A stretch of DNA of 64,000 nucleotides from Raphanus sativus (taxonomy: Eukaryota > Streptophyta > Magnoliopsida > Brassicales > Brassicaceae). A program made the translations under genes and the position numbers. The stretch is from NCBI RefSeq assembly GCF_000801105.2, contig NC_079518.1:24656800-24720799 (forward strand), given 5' to 3'. This document shows, piece by piece, positions 24,303 to 36,469 of the stretch (position 1 is its first letter; each line of letters starts with the position of its first letter). A model generated the notes under the pieces. That model saw nothing but the letters and a program-made list of their open reading frames with translations, was not told the origin of the DNA and searched no databases.

Positions 24303-24470
24303 TTGTTGCTCTTCGTGTGTTTAATCTAAGTGATATTAGTGCTTAACCATTTTTTCTGGAAATAAAAGATAATGGCACAAAAATGTATGGTTTTTTATGT
24401 TGTTGTTCGTGTGTTTATTCTAAGTGATATTAGTGCTTATATTTTTCTGGAAATAGAAAATAATGGCACA
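24303..24470 (+). repeat. Tandem duplication of about 90 bp
   Basis: Two copies share ttcgtgtgttta, ctaagtgatattagtgctta, tttttctggaaata and ataatggcacaaa. Confidence 0.85.
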
Positions 24471-25333
24471 AAGAATAACATATATCAAAACATATATAAC
24501 TACACATATTGTATATTCATGCATATTTCCTTAACAAAAAAAATAAAAACCATAAAATTTTCCAGATATATGTGTATTGCAGTTTTTTTATTACTTATAT
24601 TGTATATTTACTTATTATCTAGTTTTTCTTATATTGTATATATATTTATTATAATTTTCTAGCTTTTATATCTATTTTTGTCAGAAAAATTTCTTGCTTT
24701 TATATCAAATTGTAATATTATGATAGATGTTTAATGTAATATTTCTATTTTATATTGCATTTCCAGTTATTATTTATTTTACTATATATTTACAAATATA
24801 TGTTTAATTTAGTTTATCCAATTCTTATATTGTATATTTACTTTTTAATAAGTTTTTTATAATGTATATTTATTTATTCTATCTTTTTTTTTATATCAAA
24901 TGATAATATTACGATTGATGTTTAATGTAATATTTATATTTTTATATTGTATATTCACTTATTATTTATTTTACTATATATTTTCAGATGGATGTTTAAT
25001 GTAATTTTTTTATTTCTTATATCGTATATATACTTATTATTTATTTTTTATCTTATATTGTATATTTATTTTACTATACATTTTAAGATAGATGTTTAAT
25101 TTATATTTTTCACAACACATCTCCAAAATATTTATATAAAGCATTAATTCTTTCAACGACCCCGCGGTTGCACGGAGTATACGCACCTAATGAAAGATAA
25201 TTTAGATGCTGAATACTTAATGCTTCCATAAACATAGTTGTGGGCCTTGTGGCAGGTTGTACTTGTAACAAAAAGATGCCTCGTCATATTATCTTTGTAC
25301 GGCGAATGGAACACTTTCATTTTAATTTTCTTA

Positions 25334-26678
25334 CTAGATGATAACCCGCGCCTTGCGCGGGGCAAACTTTTTTTAAATATGTTGTATCTATATAAATAAT
25401 ACATTTTTTTGTTATCAATAATTTTTTTTTACATTTGGTTAGGGATGGCATGTGGGTAGGTATCATTTGGTTTGGTTAGATTCGGTTTGGATCTTTGCAA
25501 ATTTGGTTCGAATCTTTATATGTTCGGTTTGGGCTTAAATTCAGATAACCCATTTAATTTTTTTTTAAAACTTAAAGTTCATATATACTTTAAATTTATC
25601 AAAACACAAAAAAAAATATGTTACATATAAATTTGAATAATGTATACCAAAATACTTAAACTTAACATAAAAATTGGTTTAACTTAAATATTTGGATAGA
25701 AAATGAATATATATTTTCAGTATTTTGGTATTTTGAGTAATGTTTAGTTATTTTAAATATATAATTTTTACTATTTTTATATATTTCTAAGTATTTCTGG
25801 ACAATTTAAAAGCATCTTAAGTATTTTGTATATTTCTTTTAGATATTAATTTTTTTTTTAAATAATATATTTAAGTATACAAATTTGGTTCGAATATACT
25901 CGGATACCCAAAATATTTGGTCCGGATCCGGTTCGGTTCTGGTTTTTTAGATACCAAAATTTTAAACATGTTCAGATATCTAACCAATTTGATTAAAGTT
26001 CTATACTATTTTCTGGATTGGATTTGGTTCGGTTATTTGGATTCGGATTTTTTTCTCAATCATATATTTTTATTGTAACCAAATTTTAAATGAAAGTGAA
26101 GATGGTTCATACTGATTTTGGGTATGCAACAATTTTTAAACCAAAACACTTTCTATTATGTACGTGATTTATTTAGTTAATCATTAAAAAAGGTTCAAAG
26201 CCCATTAAAACGATGGGCTGAACTGAAACAAAGTTACAATTGATCACAAAATTTTCAATGTGAGGCTTGTATCATTTTTAGTAATTTATAGTCGTTTTAA
26301 AAAATTTGAAATACAACATATAAGAAAAAATATAATTTTTTTATTATATGCTTAATGTGATTGTTTAATTTATTTTAACAAATAAAATTAAACGAAAAGT
26401 ATAAAGGATAAAAAATTATTATCAAATCTTTATTATTCATAATCATTAATGGTGATATATATGTCAATTATATTAGGAAGTTTCGTAGCTTTTATTTAAG
26501 AAAAGAATAGAGAATATTATTTTGTATATTAATAATTAATTTAATAGTTATTTAATAAAAACTATAATATATGTGTAGATGGACCAACTTATTTCTCTAA
26601 CAATCCTGAGAATAATTCTCATGATGACACGTGGCTACCAAACAATGTTGCAATGCTCCAGAATTAATATATAGGGGA
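25334..26678 (-). mobile_element. Non-autonomous Helitron
   Basis: On the minus strand it starts TCCCCTATATATTAATTC (26678) and ends with the hairpin CCGCGCAAGGCGCGG then CTAG (25334-25337). Host A and T flank the two ends, as Helitrons require. The 1345-bp interior is AT-rich with repeated ggttcgg-type phrases and no helicase or Rep gene. Confidence 0.7.
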
Positions 26679-27294
26679 TATCTTATATAGTAATTACTTA
26701 AGATTTATCCTTTTTCTATCGTATACTTACTTAAATACAGTAAAAACTTAATGAATTTCATGTAAATTGATAAACATGATAAATTAATTAAAAAATTGGT
26801 TTCAAATTGAAACAATTCAAATATGATACAAATCGATATTATATTAGAAAATCTTATGTGAATATATGATCTCACTAAAGTTATAAATTAATAATATATA
26901 TGTATATAAATACAAACAAATATTAATTCATCCTGCCACAACTATGTTTATGGAAGCTTTAAGTAATATTTCTCATTGGTTTATGATTTACTCTTTTGTG
27001 ACGGTTTTAAAATTGTTAAAAATTAATTCATCTTTTGGCAGCTACTAATATTTTTCATTTATTTTAAAAACTTAACACATATTATTATTATTTTATTTAT
27101 TGTCTTTAAAAAAAAACCGTACATTAATTGGCAAACTATGATTAGTTGGTAATTCACCCAAGAAAAATTCATGATAAAATATTAACTAGGAAACATTTCC
27201 ATATAAATCAAAATTGTGGTAGTTAAAAGATAATCAGTGAATTAAAAGAATTACATTTTTATATTTTTCAAAAAAAAAGGTTTACGATTGAGGG

Positions 27295-27298
<4 letters not shown>

Positions 27299-27387
<89 letters not shown>
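27299..27387 (+). repeat. (GA)n microsatellite, about 44 units
   Basis: Uninterrupted GA dinucleotides in unit 1 of the duplication. Confidence 0.98.
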
Positions 27388-27391
<4 letters not shown>

Positions 27392-27837
27392 GGGTATACC
27401 CAAGGGTTTAGAGTTTAGTGTTTAGGATTTATCCAAGAGTTTAGGGTATATCCAAGAATTTAGAGTTTAGTGTTTGGATTTTTACCCAAGGGTTTAAGCT
27501 TTGTCCAAGGGTTTAGGGTATAGTGTTTAGTGTTTATGATTTACACTTTTGTGACGGTTTTAAAAATATTTTTTTAAAAAATCATCTTTCGGCAGCTACT
27601 AATATTTTTCATTTATTTTAAAAACTTAACAAAAATTATTATTATTTTATTTATTATCTTAAAAAAAGCTGTACATTAATTGACAAACTATGATTAGTTG
27701 GTAATTCACCCAAGAAAAATCATGATAAAATATTAAACTAGGAAACATTCCTATATAATCAAAATTGTGGTAGTTAAAAATAATCGGTGAATTAAAAGAA
27801 TGTTTACATTTTTATATTTTTCCAAAAAAAGGTTTAC

Positions 27838-28011
<174 letters not shown>

Positions 28012-28164
28012 TTTAGTGTTTTGGGTATACCCAAGGATTTACAGTTTAGTGTTTAGGATTTACTCAAGGGTTTAGGGTATATCCAAGAATTTAGGGTTTA
28101 GTGTTTGGATTTTTACCCAAGGGTTTAAGCTTTGTCCAAGGGTTTAGGGTATAGTGTTTAGTGT

Positions 28165-29479
28165 TTATCATTTGCTCTTGAGATTCAAATTATGCAACAA
28201 GTGTAATTTATTATAAAAAATTTAACTAATTGAAAATATTTTAAAAATGGACTATATGGGCTAATAATAGTGATCTTACAACATTAAGATCGCTCTATAT
28301 ATTAAAAGAAAATTCACTTTGCCAGATGGCACTCATACAGAGCTTCTGAAAAGAATTCTCTTAATCTTATTGGTTGATTTTTTAGAATTTTTTATTTTTT
28401 TATTTTAATCATCGACAACACTAAAAAGGAAAGTAACACTAAATAATAATCTTATTATATATTACTTGCGCAAGAATATTACTTAATACATGTATTAATA
28501 AGTTTCCTTATTACAATATGGTAAACTATTCACTCTTGCTATCATATTGATTACATTGCTTAATGCGATTTAACGATTTGTATCTAAATAAGTTGTTTGT
28601 TTTTATTAGCTTACCTTAGTAATATTGATTACTTGCGCCAGTTAAAATCATATCATATGCATATTATTTTATGACAATACAAATAGAATATCTTTCCTTT
28701 AATGATTTCGTTATGCAAATTAAATATATAGTTTTTATTATTTTATTACAAAAATAATTAATATATAACTAAAATATAATTAAATATAATTAAAATATTA
28801 TTAAAATATAATTAGAATAATTATTTTATTAAAATTTAATTTGCGGGTCCCGTGGATTACCCGCAAATCTAGGTGGAGCGGGTGTGGGTATTTTAATCTT
28901 TCATTGCGGATCATGCGGGTCGAAATTATGAGTCAAAAAAGCTAGGTGATCCGCGGGTTGACAGGGCGGGCAGGACAGGTCGACTCGCAGACCCAGCTCT
29001 ATCCGCACAGGGTGCGGACCGGTTACCTATAAAATCCGTTACTTCTAAAACTTTGTACTATTTAGTCCATAATTTGAATTTGTACAATGCTCGCATAGGG
29101 TGCGAACCGGTCACCTAGTGATATTTTATAGGAAAAGGGGTACGAGAAGATGGTAAGGAGAAAGAAACAAAGAGAAAGTTTGAAGAAGGAAAATGAGACT
29201 TGCTATCTTGGGACTCGAAGTTCACGCATGTATATAATAACAAAATAAAGACCGTTATTAAATCTTTATAAGCATAAGCTTTAGCAATATTATTTAAACT
29301 TTCTTGTCACAAAATTATGTCAAAAAAAGAAAAAAACTTTCTTGTCACAGAATAGTGGATATCTAAGATCGGGTTAAACCCCAGTGCATGTATGGTTTTA
29401 TTGGCGAATTAAGGGACTTTCCATAACAAATGTACCTCAAAATCACATCTTCGAATTTCTATGTTAGTAAGAGGATTCC
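28165..29479. other. Gene-free region with a GC-rich repeat patch
   Basis: 28850-29010 is rich in gcgggt and acccgc phrases on both strands, as in Brassicaceae non-autonomous transposons. A duplicated cagggtgcggaccgg / agggtgcgaaccgg occurs near 29010 and 29097. No gene seen. Confidence 0.5.
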
Positions 29480-31210
29480 AGGAAGTCTAGACGACTTATA
29501 TTTCAGTCGTCCAGACGACTAAAAAGTAAGTCGTCCAGCTCATTATAGTTTAGACGACTAACAGGTAAGTCGTCCTAGAAGTCTTCCAGATCTGAAAATC
29601 TGCATATAAAAAATATGCAATGGCTTAAAAAACACAGAATATAAGTGGAAGATTAAATATATATATATATATATATATATATACTTTTATAGAACAGACA
29701 ATGTACATATTCAAATGGAAGATGAGAACCATCTATTTAATAACCTGCAAAAAAAGAATTATTTAGAAAAACATGAGACAACTGAAAAAATTCATATAAA
29801 GTTTGGTGTTTTTATGTCAAAGAGATTAAAGTGGGTTTGGAGAGTTTTAGTTTGGGAAAAAGGTGAGAACTTTATGCAACAAAATTTACCAAATGAAAAA
29901 AACACCACTTCCTCTAGAAAGACAAGTTTGGACTCCATTAGATATGAAAGAAAACATCACTTCCTCTTCCAGACGACTTTCAGGAAGTCGTCTAGCGAGA
30001 CGACAAAAAAGTAAGTCATCCCAGAAGTCTTCCAGATCTAAAAAGCATATCTAAATCTAGATCTAAAAAATCTGCAAATCCAAAAACGTTCAAATGGCTT
30101 AAAGACCGAGAAAATGAGTGGAATATTAGATAAATCTACCTTTATAAACCATACAAAAATACATATCTAAAATTAATAGATATACTTTTAAATGAGTGGA
30201 AGATGAGAACCATGTGATGAAAAACCTGCAAAAACAAGATAAATTAGTGAGAAAGACATTAGACAAAAACAATAAATTGATATAAAGTTTGGTGTTTATA
30301 AGTTCAAAGAGATTATGGAGAGGTTGCAGACACTTGAGAGGAGGAGGGAGAATGTGTAAATTTTTCTTTAAATAGGGAGACAAAAAATCCAATTAGGTTA
30401 AATATTTTTGATTCAGACGACTGAAATGTAAGTCGTCCAAGAGACTTTAATAATTTTAGCGGGAAACTAAAATAGAAGACTTTATAGACGACTTACAAGT
30501 AAGTCGTCCAGAAGACTTACAAGTAAGTTGGCTGGTTTAAATTATTTAAGCGGGAAAATAAAAATTTCTTAAATTTTAGGCGAAAATATTAGGACGACTT
30601 ACTTGTAAGTCGTCTGATTTAAATTATTCACCAAACAACTGAAATATAAGTCGTCCAGAAAACTTACAAGTAAGTTGTCTGGTTTAAATTATTTAAGCAG
30701 GAAAATAAAATTTTCTTAAATTTTAGGCAGGAATATTAGGACGACGTACTTGTAAGTCGTCTGGTTTAAATTATTCATAAACGACTGAAATATAAGTCGT
30801 CTAAACCCTAAACATAACCCCTAAACTTAATTATCTAATTAAACATTTCATAAAATCAAATTAAACTTGAAAAGTGTTTACTATACACAGAAAATTTAAT
30901 TTTTGAAAACATTTCAACTTTTCAAAATCTAACCATAAGAATACATACAATACTACAACATATGTTTGCCAAACCCCTAAACCAAAGAATATCATAATTC
31001 ACTACTTACACTCATCTATGTTGGAAACAATTTAATTTTATCATATCTTAATTTATATCACTTAAAATTATTTATAATTACACAATTTTAATTTTTCATT
31101 CATCGGAATATTTTTTACAAAATTTATAATTTATTTTTAAGATAAATTGGTTTCAGACGACTAATAATTCAGTCGTCCAGACGACTTCCAACATCTCAGA
31201 CGACTGAGGC
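29480..31210 (+). repeat. GACGACT hairpin-module array B with internal duplications
   Basis: About 15 modules of the GACGACT...AGTCGTC type occur in clusters (29490-29575, 29970-30025, 30416-30800, 31156-31205). Some are near-perfect palindromes, such as GACGACTTAC-AA-GTAAGTCGTC at 30485. The spacer between clusters is itself duplicated: 29575-29850 resembles 30030-30320 (cagatct, caatggctta, gaagatgagaacca, ataaagtttggtgttt). A unit of about 145 bp is repeated at 30510-30800. No intact gene. Confidence 0.85.
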
Positions 31211-31576
31211 AACTTACTAGGGCTATATTCGTAAAAATGACTTCTGTTTTTTTGTTTGGTCACAAGGGGCTGGGCTGTAATTCCACAAGGCTTTTAGGTT
31301 AGTTTTGCATTTGATTCAAGTTTGGGTATAGCTTTGGGGTTAAAATCAAGTTTTAGGTTAGTTTTGGCAAAAATCCCTAAAAATCTAAGGTTGTCTAGTA
31401 GATCTATCTATTCTAGATATAAATACAAGAGAAAACGGAAACAAACAATGATAAAAACGAAAAAAAAGCAGCTGTTAATTTTAGGGTTCAGGTCGGAGAG
31501 ACAAGAAGAAGAAGAAGACTCTGAAATGTCTATTTTATCCTCATTAATATTCTAAATTTAAAAACATCAAAACCGA

Positions 31577-31640
31577 CACTTACCCTGGTTCGAACTGGGT
31601 GTATCAGAAGCTGATAGTGGCCGCTAACCACTAGGAAACG
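31577..31640 (-). other. tRNA-like sequence
   Basis: On the minus strand, cctagtggttagcgg resembles a tRNA A box and cagttcgaacc a B box (GTTCGAA), with a separation typical of tRNA genes. The acceptor stem does not pair well, so this is more likely a tRNA-derived repeat than a working tRNA. Confidence 0.4.
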
Positions 31641-31818
31641 GGATTTTTACTGCTATACCGAAACTATCTAGTATATATCCATAAAAACTAGGCGCCAATT
31701 TATTTTTGCATACTCCCCAATTTTTTTGTTATGAGCTAGACTCAGGGATATCGTCCGACTAGCGCCTAGCGTTATTTTGAACTTAATCAATATTTTTTGT
31801 CATGATTTAGTCTTAATA

Positions 31819-31846
31819 TTAGATTGAGACATGCGGTTTGCGCATG
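31819..31846 (-). mobile_element. Helitron 3' end
   Basis: On the minus strand a hairpin ATGCG-caaac-CGCAT is followed by CTAA and a host T. No matching 5' end was found before the duplicated segment at 32030, so the element may be truncated. Confidence 0.45.
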
Positions 31847-32029
31847 GAAAATATTGAACTATAAATGATAATTAAATTTAATATTCTGTTAAATTTTTTT
31901 GGTATTGCGGTTTATAACAATTTGTTATCATATTAATCTCATATCTATTTTGTTTTATTTAATTTATTGAATGTGAGGAGTTTGTTTAACTTAAAACTAA
32001 ATGAAACTTATTAAAATATTAGCACAGTC

Positions 32030-32320
32030 TCTCTCTCTATCCCCTTGCTATCTCTTGCTTCTCGTAGTTCTACGTTTTTTTTTTAAATGTAAGTTTTGCA
32101 GGTAATGCCTCTAAAGTAAGTAAGCTAAGTTTTTTGTATACAAAAGTTTTTCTCCTAATGGTTCTTTGGGTTGTGTACATATGATAATAACAAATGTTGT
32201 AATGTAACGAATCACTGATTTTTTTCATTTTCCTTTTTAAGTTAGACTTGTTGACGTTTTTTTAATGCTAAGATGTCTTGTCGTTTCCGTTCATGCACGT
32301 GTTGCCGTCTGTTTTGTTCC
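32030..32320 (+). repeat. Second copy of the QWRF 3'-flank segment
   Basis: Direct repeat of 1217-1510. This copy lies 0.33 kb upstream of the BUB3 start codon. Confidence 0.85.
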
Positions 32321-32324
32321 TGTG

Positions 32325-32475
32325 CTTAGTTAACTGGGTCGTAAACTGTCTTATAATGGGCCAACAATTAGGCCCATATTTTGCCTCTAACGTCTACTAT
32401 TCTTCGCTCAAGGTTGAAAATATGCGCCTAATTGTTGGCCCATTACAAGACAGTTTACGACCCAGTTTAACTTAG
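32325..32475. repeat. Near-perfect inverted repeat upstream of BUB3
   Basis: Arms of about 57 bp (32325-32381 and 32418-32475) with a loop of about 36 bp. They share ctgggtcgtaaactgtctt and aatgggccaacaattagg with very few mismatches. The arms contain TGGGCC and GGCCCA, the site II motif bound by TCP factors in promoters of dividing-cell genes. The stem lies 180-330 bp before the start codon, so it is part of the BUB3 promoter. Confidence 0.9.
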
Positions 32476-32651
32476 CAAAGAAAAAAAAACTGCATTTTAC
32501 TGATACTTCATACAACACAGATCCGATCCTCTTCTTCGTAGGAATAAAATTTGAAATTCAAACGCTCCTTTTCTCTCAAACCTACTTCAACTTCCCCCTC
32601 TCTCTCTCTCTTCCACGATAAACCCTAAAAAATCATTAGTGTTTCTTCACG

Positions 32652-34640
32652 ATGACTCTTGTACCATCCATAGGCCGCGAGCTCTCGAATCCACCGTCCG
32701 ATGGAATCTCTAATCTCCGGTTCTCCAATAGCAGCGACCATCTACTAGTCTCTTCATGGGATAAGGTTAGAATCTACTACTACATTGGTTTTACTCTGAT
32801 CTGTCTTAATCTGATGATTTTGATCTGTGATTTGGGGTTCGAAGAGTGTGAGATTGTATGATGCGAACGCCGATTCGATGAGAGGAGAGTTCAAGCATGG
32901 AGGAGCGGTGCTCGATTGCTGCTTCCATGACGAGTCTTCTGGGTTCAGTGCCTGCGCCGATCATAAAGTCAGACGGTATGTTCTCAAAGTGAAGTAGATG
33001 TGTATAAAGTTTCAATCTTGATTGTTTCTCTGCTGTTTGTTGTGCATCAGAATTGACTTTAATGCTGGCAAAGAGGACATTCTGGGAATGCATGATGAAC
33101 CGGTTCGTTGTGTTGAGTATTCTTATGCTGCAGGTTGGTAAACTTCTATTGATCTTCTAAGATATCTAGATATAGTCATCATGTTCATTTAACATAGATG
33201 AAATGTGTTAATAGTGTCTTTATATATTGCCTTTGTATTAAGGGCTTTTAGCATTTTTGGTGCTTCTGTTATTACATGAACACTATGTTTTTTTTTGTGA
33301 CGTTGTAGGGCAAGTGATCACTGGAAGCTGGGATAGAACGATTAAATGTTGGGACCCAAGAGCTGCGAGTGGCCCGGAGCGTTCACAGATTGGAACATAT
33401 AAGCAACCTGAGCGTGTTAACTCTCTTTCTCTCGTTGGAAATCATTTGGTTGTGGCGACAGCAGGAAGACATGTCAATATTTATGACCTGAGGAATATGG
33501 CCCAGCCTGAGCAGAGAAGGGAGTCCTCACTTAAGTACCAGACCAGATGTGTGCGTTGTTATCCCAATGGAACAGGTTTAAATGGCTCACATGTTGCTTT
33601 TCCAACAGTTAAAAGTTGTTATCTTCGTGTTCCAAGTAGCCTCTGTTTCCTCTTCCACGGTTATGATTTTATTAATACTCTGCAGGGTATGCACTTAGCT
33701 CTGTTGAAGGGAGGGTTTCAATGGAGTTTTTCGATCTATCAGAGGCTGCTCAAGCTAAAAAGTATGTTCATAAAGCTCTTCCTGTTACCTCTTGATATGA
33801 CGAAGTTTAATCTCTTTTTTTATATTTCAACCACTTTTCAGATATGCTTTCAAATGTCACCGGAAATCCGAGGATGGAAGGGACATTGTCTACCCTGTAA
33901 ATGCGATTGCCTTCCATCCGATGTAAGTGTTTATCTTAGAAGGAATCTGATTGTCTCCTTTCATATACACGGTGGTTGCCTCTAGTCTTAACTAACGTTT
34001 CACAGAAATAAATGTGTAATTTCAGAGTGTTGTATATGGCAAATTTTACTTAGCAACACCGAAGATGTTTGTTATTGGGTCCACAAGTTATATGGAACTT
34101 TTAAGTTATGGGTCACAGTACAGCTACTCTGTCGCTTCTAATAGCGTAATGGTTTTGAAACTGTAGTTATGGAACTTTTGCTACCGGAGGTTGTGATGGT
34201 TTCGTCAACGTTTGGGATGGTAACAACAAGAAGAGGCTATATCAGGTTTAGCAATGATAACAACTTTTGATATTAATATTTCGCTCAATTGTTTTTTTTG
34301 CTAAGTGAGACACATCATTACATTTTGGTGTTTTTTGTGCAGTATTCTAAGTATCCAACGAGTATTGCGGCACTGTCATTCAGCCGAGATGGTGGATTAC
34401 TGGCTGTTGCTTCTAGTTATACGTTTGAAGAGGGAGACAAACCGTAAGTAATCTCATTCTCTATAATGCAATCAGATCTCATCCGGCATATAGAAAACAT
34501 GCATACATTCACATTATTGTTTTGATTTTTGATTGAACTCCTTCTTTTGTAGGCATGAACCTGACGCAATCTTTGTTCGGAATGTTAATGAAATCGAAGT
34601 GAAGCCTAAACCTAAAGTGTACCCAAATCCTCCGGCATAG
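32652..34640 (+). CDS. BUB3.2: BUB3 spindle-checkpoint WD40 protein
   Basis: Nine exons join in frame to 339 aa: 32652-32765, 32845-32975, 33051-33133, 33309-33575, 33686-33761, 33842-33922, 34167-34245, 34343-34443, 34553-34640. The protein starts [18 protein letters not shown] and carries WD40 blades, for example [15 protein letters not shown] and [20 protein letters not shown], ending [15 protein letters not shown]3 binds BUBR1/BUB1 kinases and kinetochores and delays anaphase until chromosomes attach; plant copies also act at the phragmoplast. Length and sequence match the Arabidopsis proteins. The .2 symbol rests on synteny with At1g49910. TRB1 lies convergently 0.48 kb downstream. A telo-box (aaaccctaa) lies near 32622 in the leader. 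Confidence 0.96.
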
Positions 34641-35116
34641 TCCCAAACTATGGAATGAGCAGAGAACTATTTGTACTCCGTGTTGCGTTGGTTGCCCAAA
34701 GTAAGAGTGTAGCAATTTCTGTTCCTGGAGTTTTAAAAACATATTTTGGCTGTAAAGTGAAGTGTGAACAATACAATGGCTTTAGAATCTGATGTTGTGT
34801 TCTTTTGGTTTTGAGTAAAGTCCATTTACTCTCTGGTGGTAAGAAACGATATTAATACAATGAGCTTGTGTTTCTGTGGTTTTGAGCTTTGGCTGTAATG
34901 TGCATCAGCGTTTAGTTTAGTCAAGCTCAGGCATATATGTACATAGAAAGTCCTAAAACTTCACTAAAACTTTTCAAAGTTGACATATCTAAACAAAAGG
35001 ATATAACGCTGTTAAGGGAACAAGTAAACAAAAGTAATAGACATAGGTTCCCAACTAGAGATTCATCAACACACAAACACTACTTCTACCCTTCTCTCTG
35101 TCACCTCAAGGATGGA
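34641..35116. other. Convergent 3' flanks of BUB3 and TRB1
   Basis: 3' UTRs and short intergenic DNA; no further gene seen. Confidence 0.7.
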
Positions 35117-36450
35117 TCATCTGCTGCAGTTGTCTATGCCTTTCAGGGTCTTTGAAACTTCTTGGGCGAAAGCTTGAGCTGCTTCTGCTTCAGCTTCTGC
35201 TACATCTGCTTGCTTTGCAGCTTCATCAGCCTCTACCATAGCAGCTTCTGCCTCCGCAACCGCCTGTGCTGCAATTTCTGCCGCCTCATGTATGTCCACA
35301 ATCATCATTCTGGCTAACTCAGCATCATCCTCCGACTTTGTCTGAACACTCATTTCATCTCTGTCTGTTTCAGGTGATGACAGAGAAGGAATACTCTTCT
35401 TATCAGACAACGTCCCCAAATGTCTTTTCTTGTGGGAAGACAAAGCAGTGGAGTTTGGAATACTATACTTGCGTTTAACCTGTAAAAGAGAGAAAATCCT
35501 GATCAACACAACCATGAAGCCAAATGGATTGCGTAAAGACTAATATGCACATGATATAACTCTTACCTTGATAAGCTTACCAGTACCACAAGCTGACAAG
35601 TACTTTAGCTTGGAAGACAGCAACGTTTTGAAGTTCGGCGGTACCTCATATCGTTCCTATATCAATCCACTGAGAATCATCAGATTGACAAATACATAAA
35701 GTGTAAGAGGGAAGTAAAAGAACTAAAAACTGAGTACCTGGATGTAGTTACCAATTGCTGTTTTGCTAGAGCCACCTTCTTTCATGTTAGATATTGCTTC
35801 ATTTATAAGGCTATCCAGCCTGCAATGTTTTTAGAAAAGTTACAAAAACAGTCTGTAACAATCAGAGTGTGACTTTGCACACTTTAACCCTCATCAAAAT
35901 ATAAAAGCCATATTATCAATAAGATGCAACAGAAGCATATCCTCTTTAAATGAAAGAAACAGAGATTAATTAGATGATGTTTCTGACCAATTAGGAGTCC
36001 TTGGAGAAGGAACTTGCAGTGCAGAGGAGCCGGTGGTGGAAAAGTTCTTAGAATCCACCATTTTTAAGATTTCTTCATCACTTGGCAATGAGCCATGTGT
36101 CTTTTTAACAGCAACACTAGACTTTGAACGCGATCCGGATCCGGATCCATACCCCATGACACTAATGTTTCTCCATTTATCCTGTCTCAATACAACAAAT
36201 CTGAATCAGATTTAACAAACGAACTTAATAATCACAAACAGAACACGGATGCATCATTATAGAGTTGAGAGAAAGGATCAAGAAGGAGTGATGAATGGAC
36301 CTTAAGGTCTACATTGGAACGAAGGTACAAGACTCGACTAAAGTCAGGGTCTTTGAGGATTGTGCGCCATTTACCAGGGCCGTGCTTGACAATGGCAGAT
36401 CTTAGAGCTGACTCTTCTTCTTGACTCCATTTATGCTTAGGAGCACCCAT
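35117..36450 (-). CDS. TRB1: Telomere repeat binding factor, TRB1-like (Myb-H1/H5)
   Basis: Five exons join in frame to 292 aa: 36301-36450, 35988-36181, 35738-35819, 35567-35656, 35117-35479 (minus). The N-terminal telobox Myb domain (residues about 5-60) starts [20 protein letters not shown] and continues [13 protein letters not shown] and NVDLKDKWRN across the first intron. A linker-histone GH1-like domain occupies about 117-190 ([27 protein letters not shown]). The C-terminus is a coiled coil rich in Ala-Glu ([12 protein letters not shown]). TRB proteins bind telomere repeats and telo-boxes in gene promoters and help recruit Polycomb PRC2. The length is close to Arabidopsis TRB1 (about 300 aa). 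Confidence 0.96.
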
Positions 36451-36469
36451 TGACGATGTTGACACGCAC

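Larger units (their letters stand above)
22540..25110 (+). repeat. Degenerate AT-rich tandem array
   Basis: The phrase ttatattgtatatttactta followed by ttatttattttactatatatttt(c)agatagatgtttaatgtaat recurs more than a dozen times with heavy divergence; the unit is roughly 100-150 bp. It is interrupted by the MITE at 22895-23261 and the Helitron junction at 23830. No coding potential. Confidence 0.75.

Noticed and set aside
28294..28320. Helitron-like start tctatatattaaaagaaaat
   Set aside because: Not preceded by A and no matching hairpin with CTRR found downstream.
31577..31640. Functional tRNA gene
   Set aside because: A- and B-box-like motifs are present but the acceptor stem does not pair.
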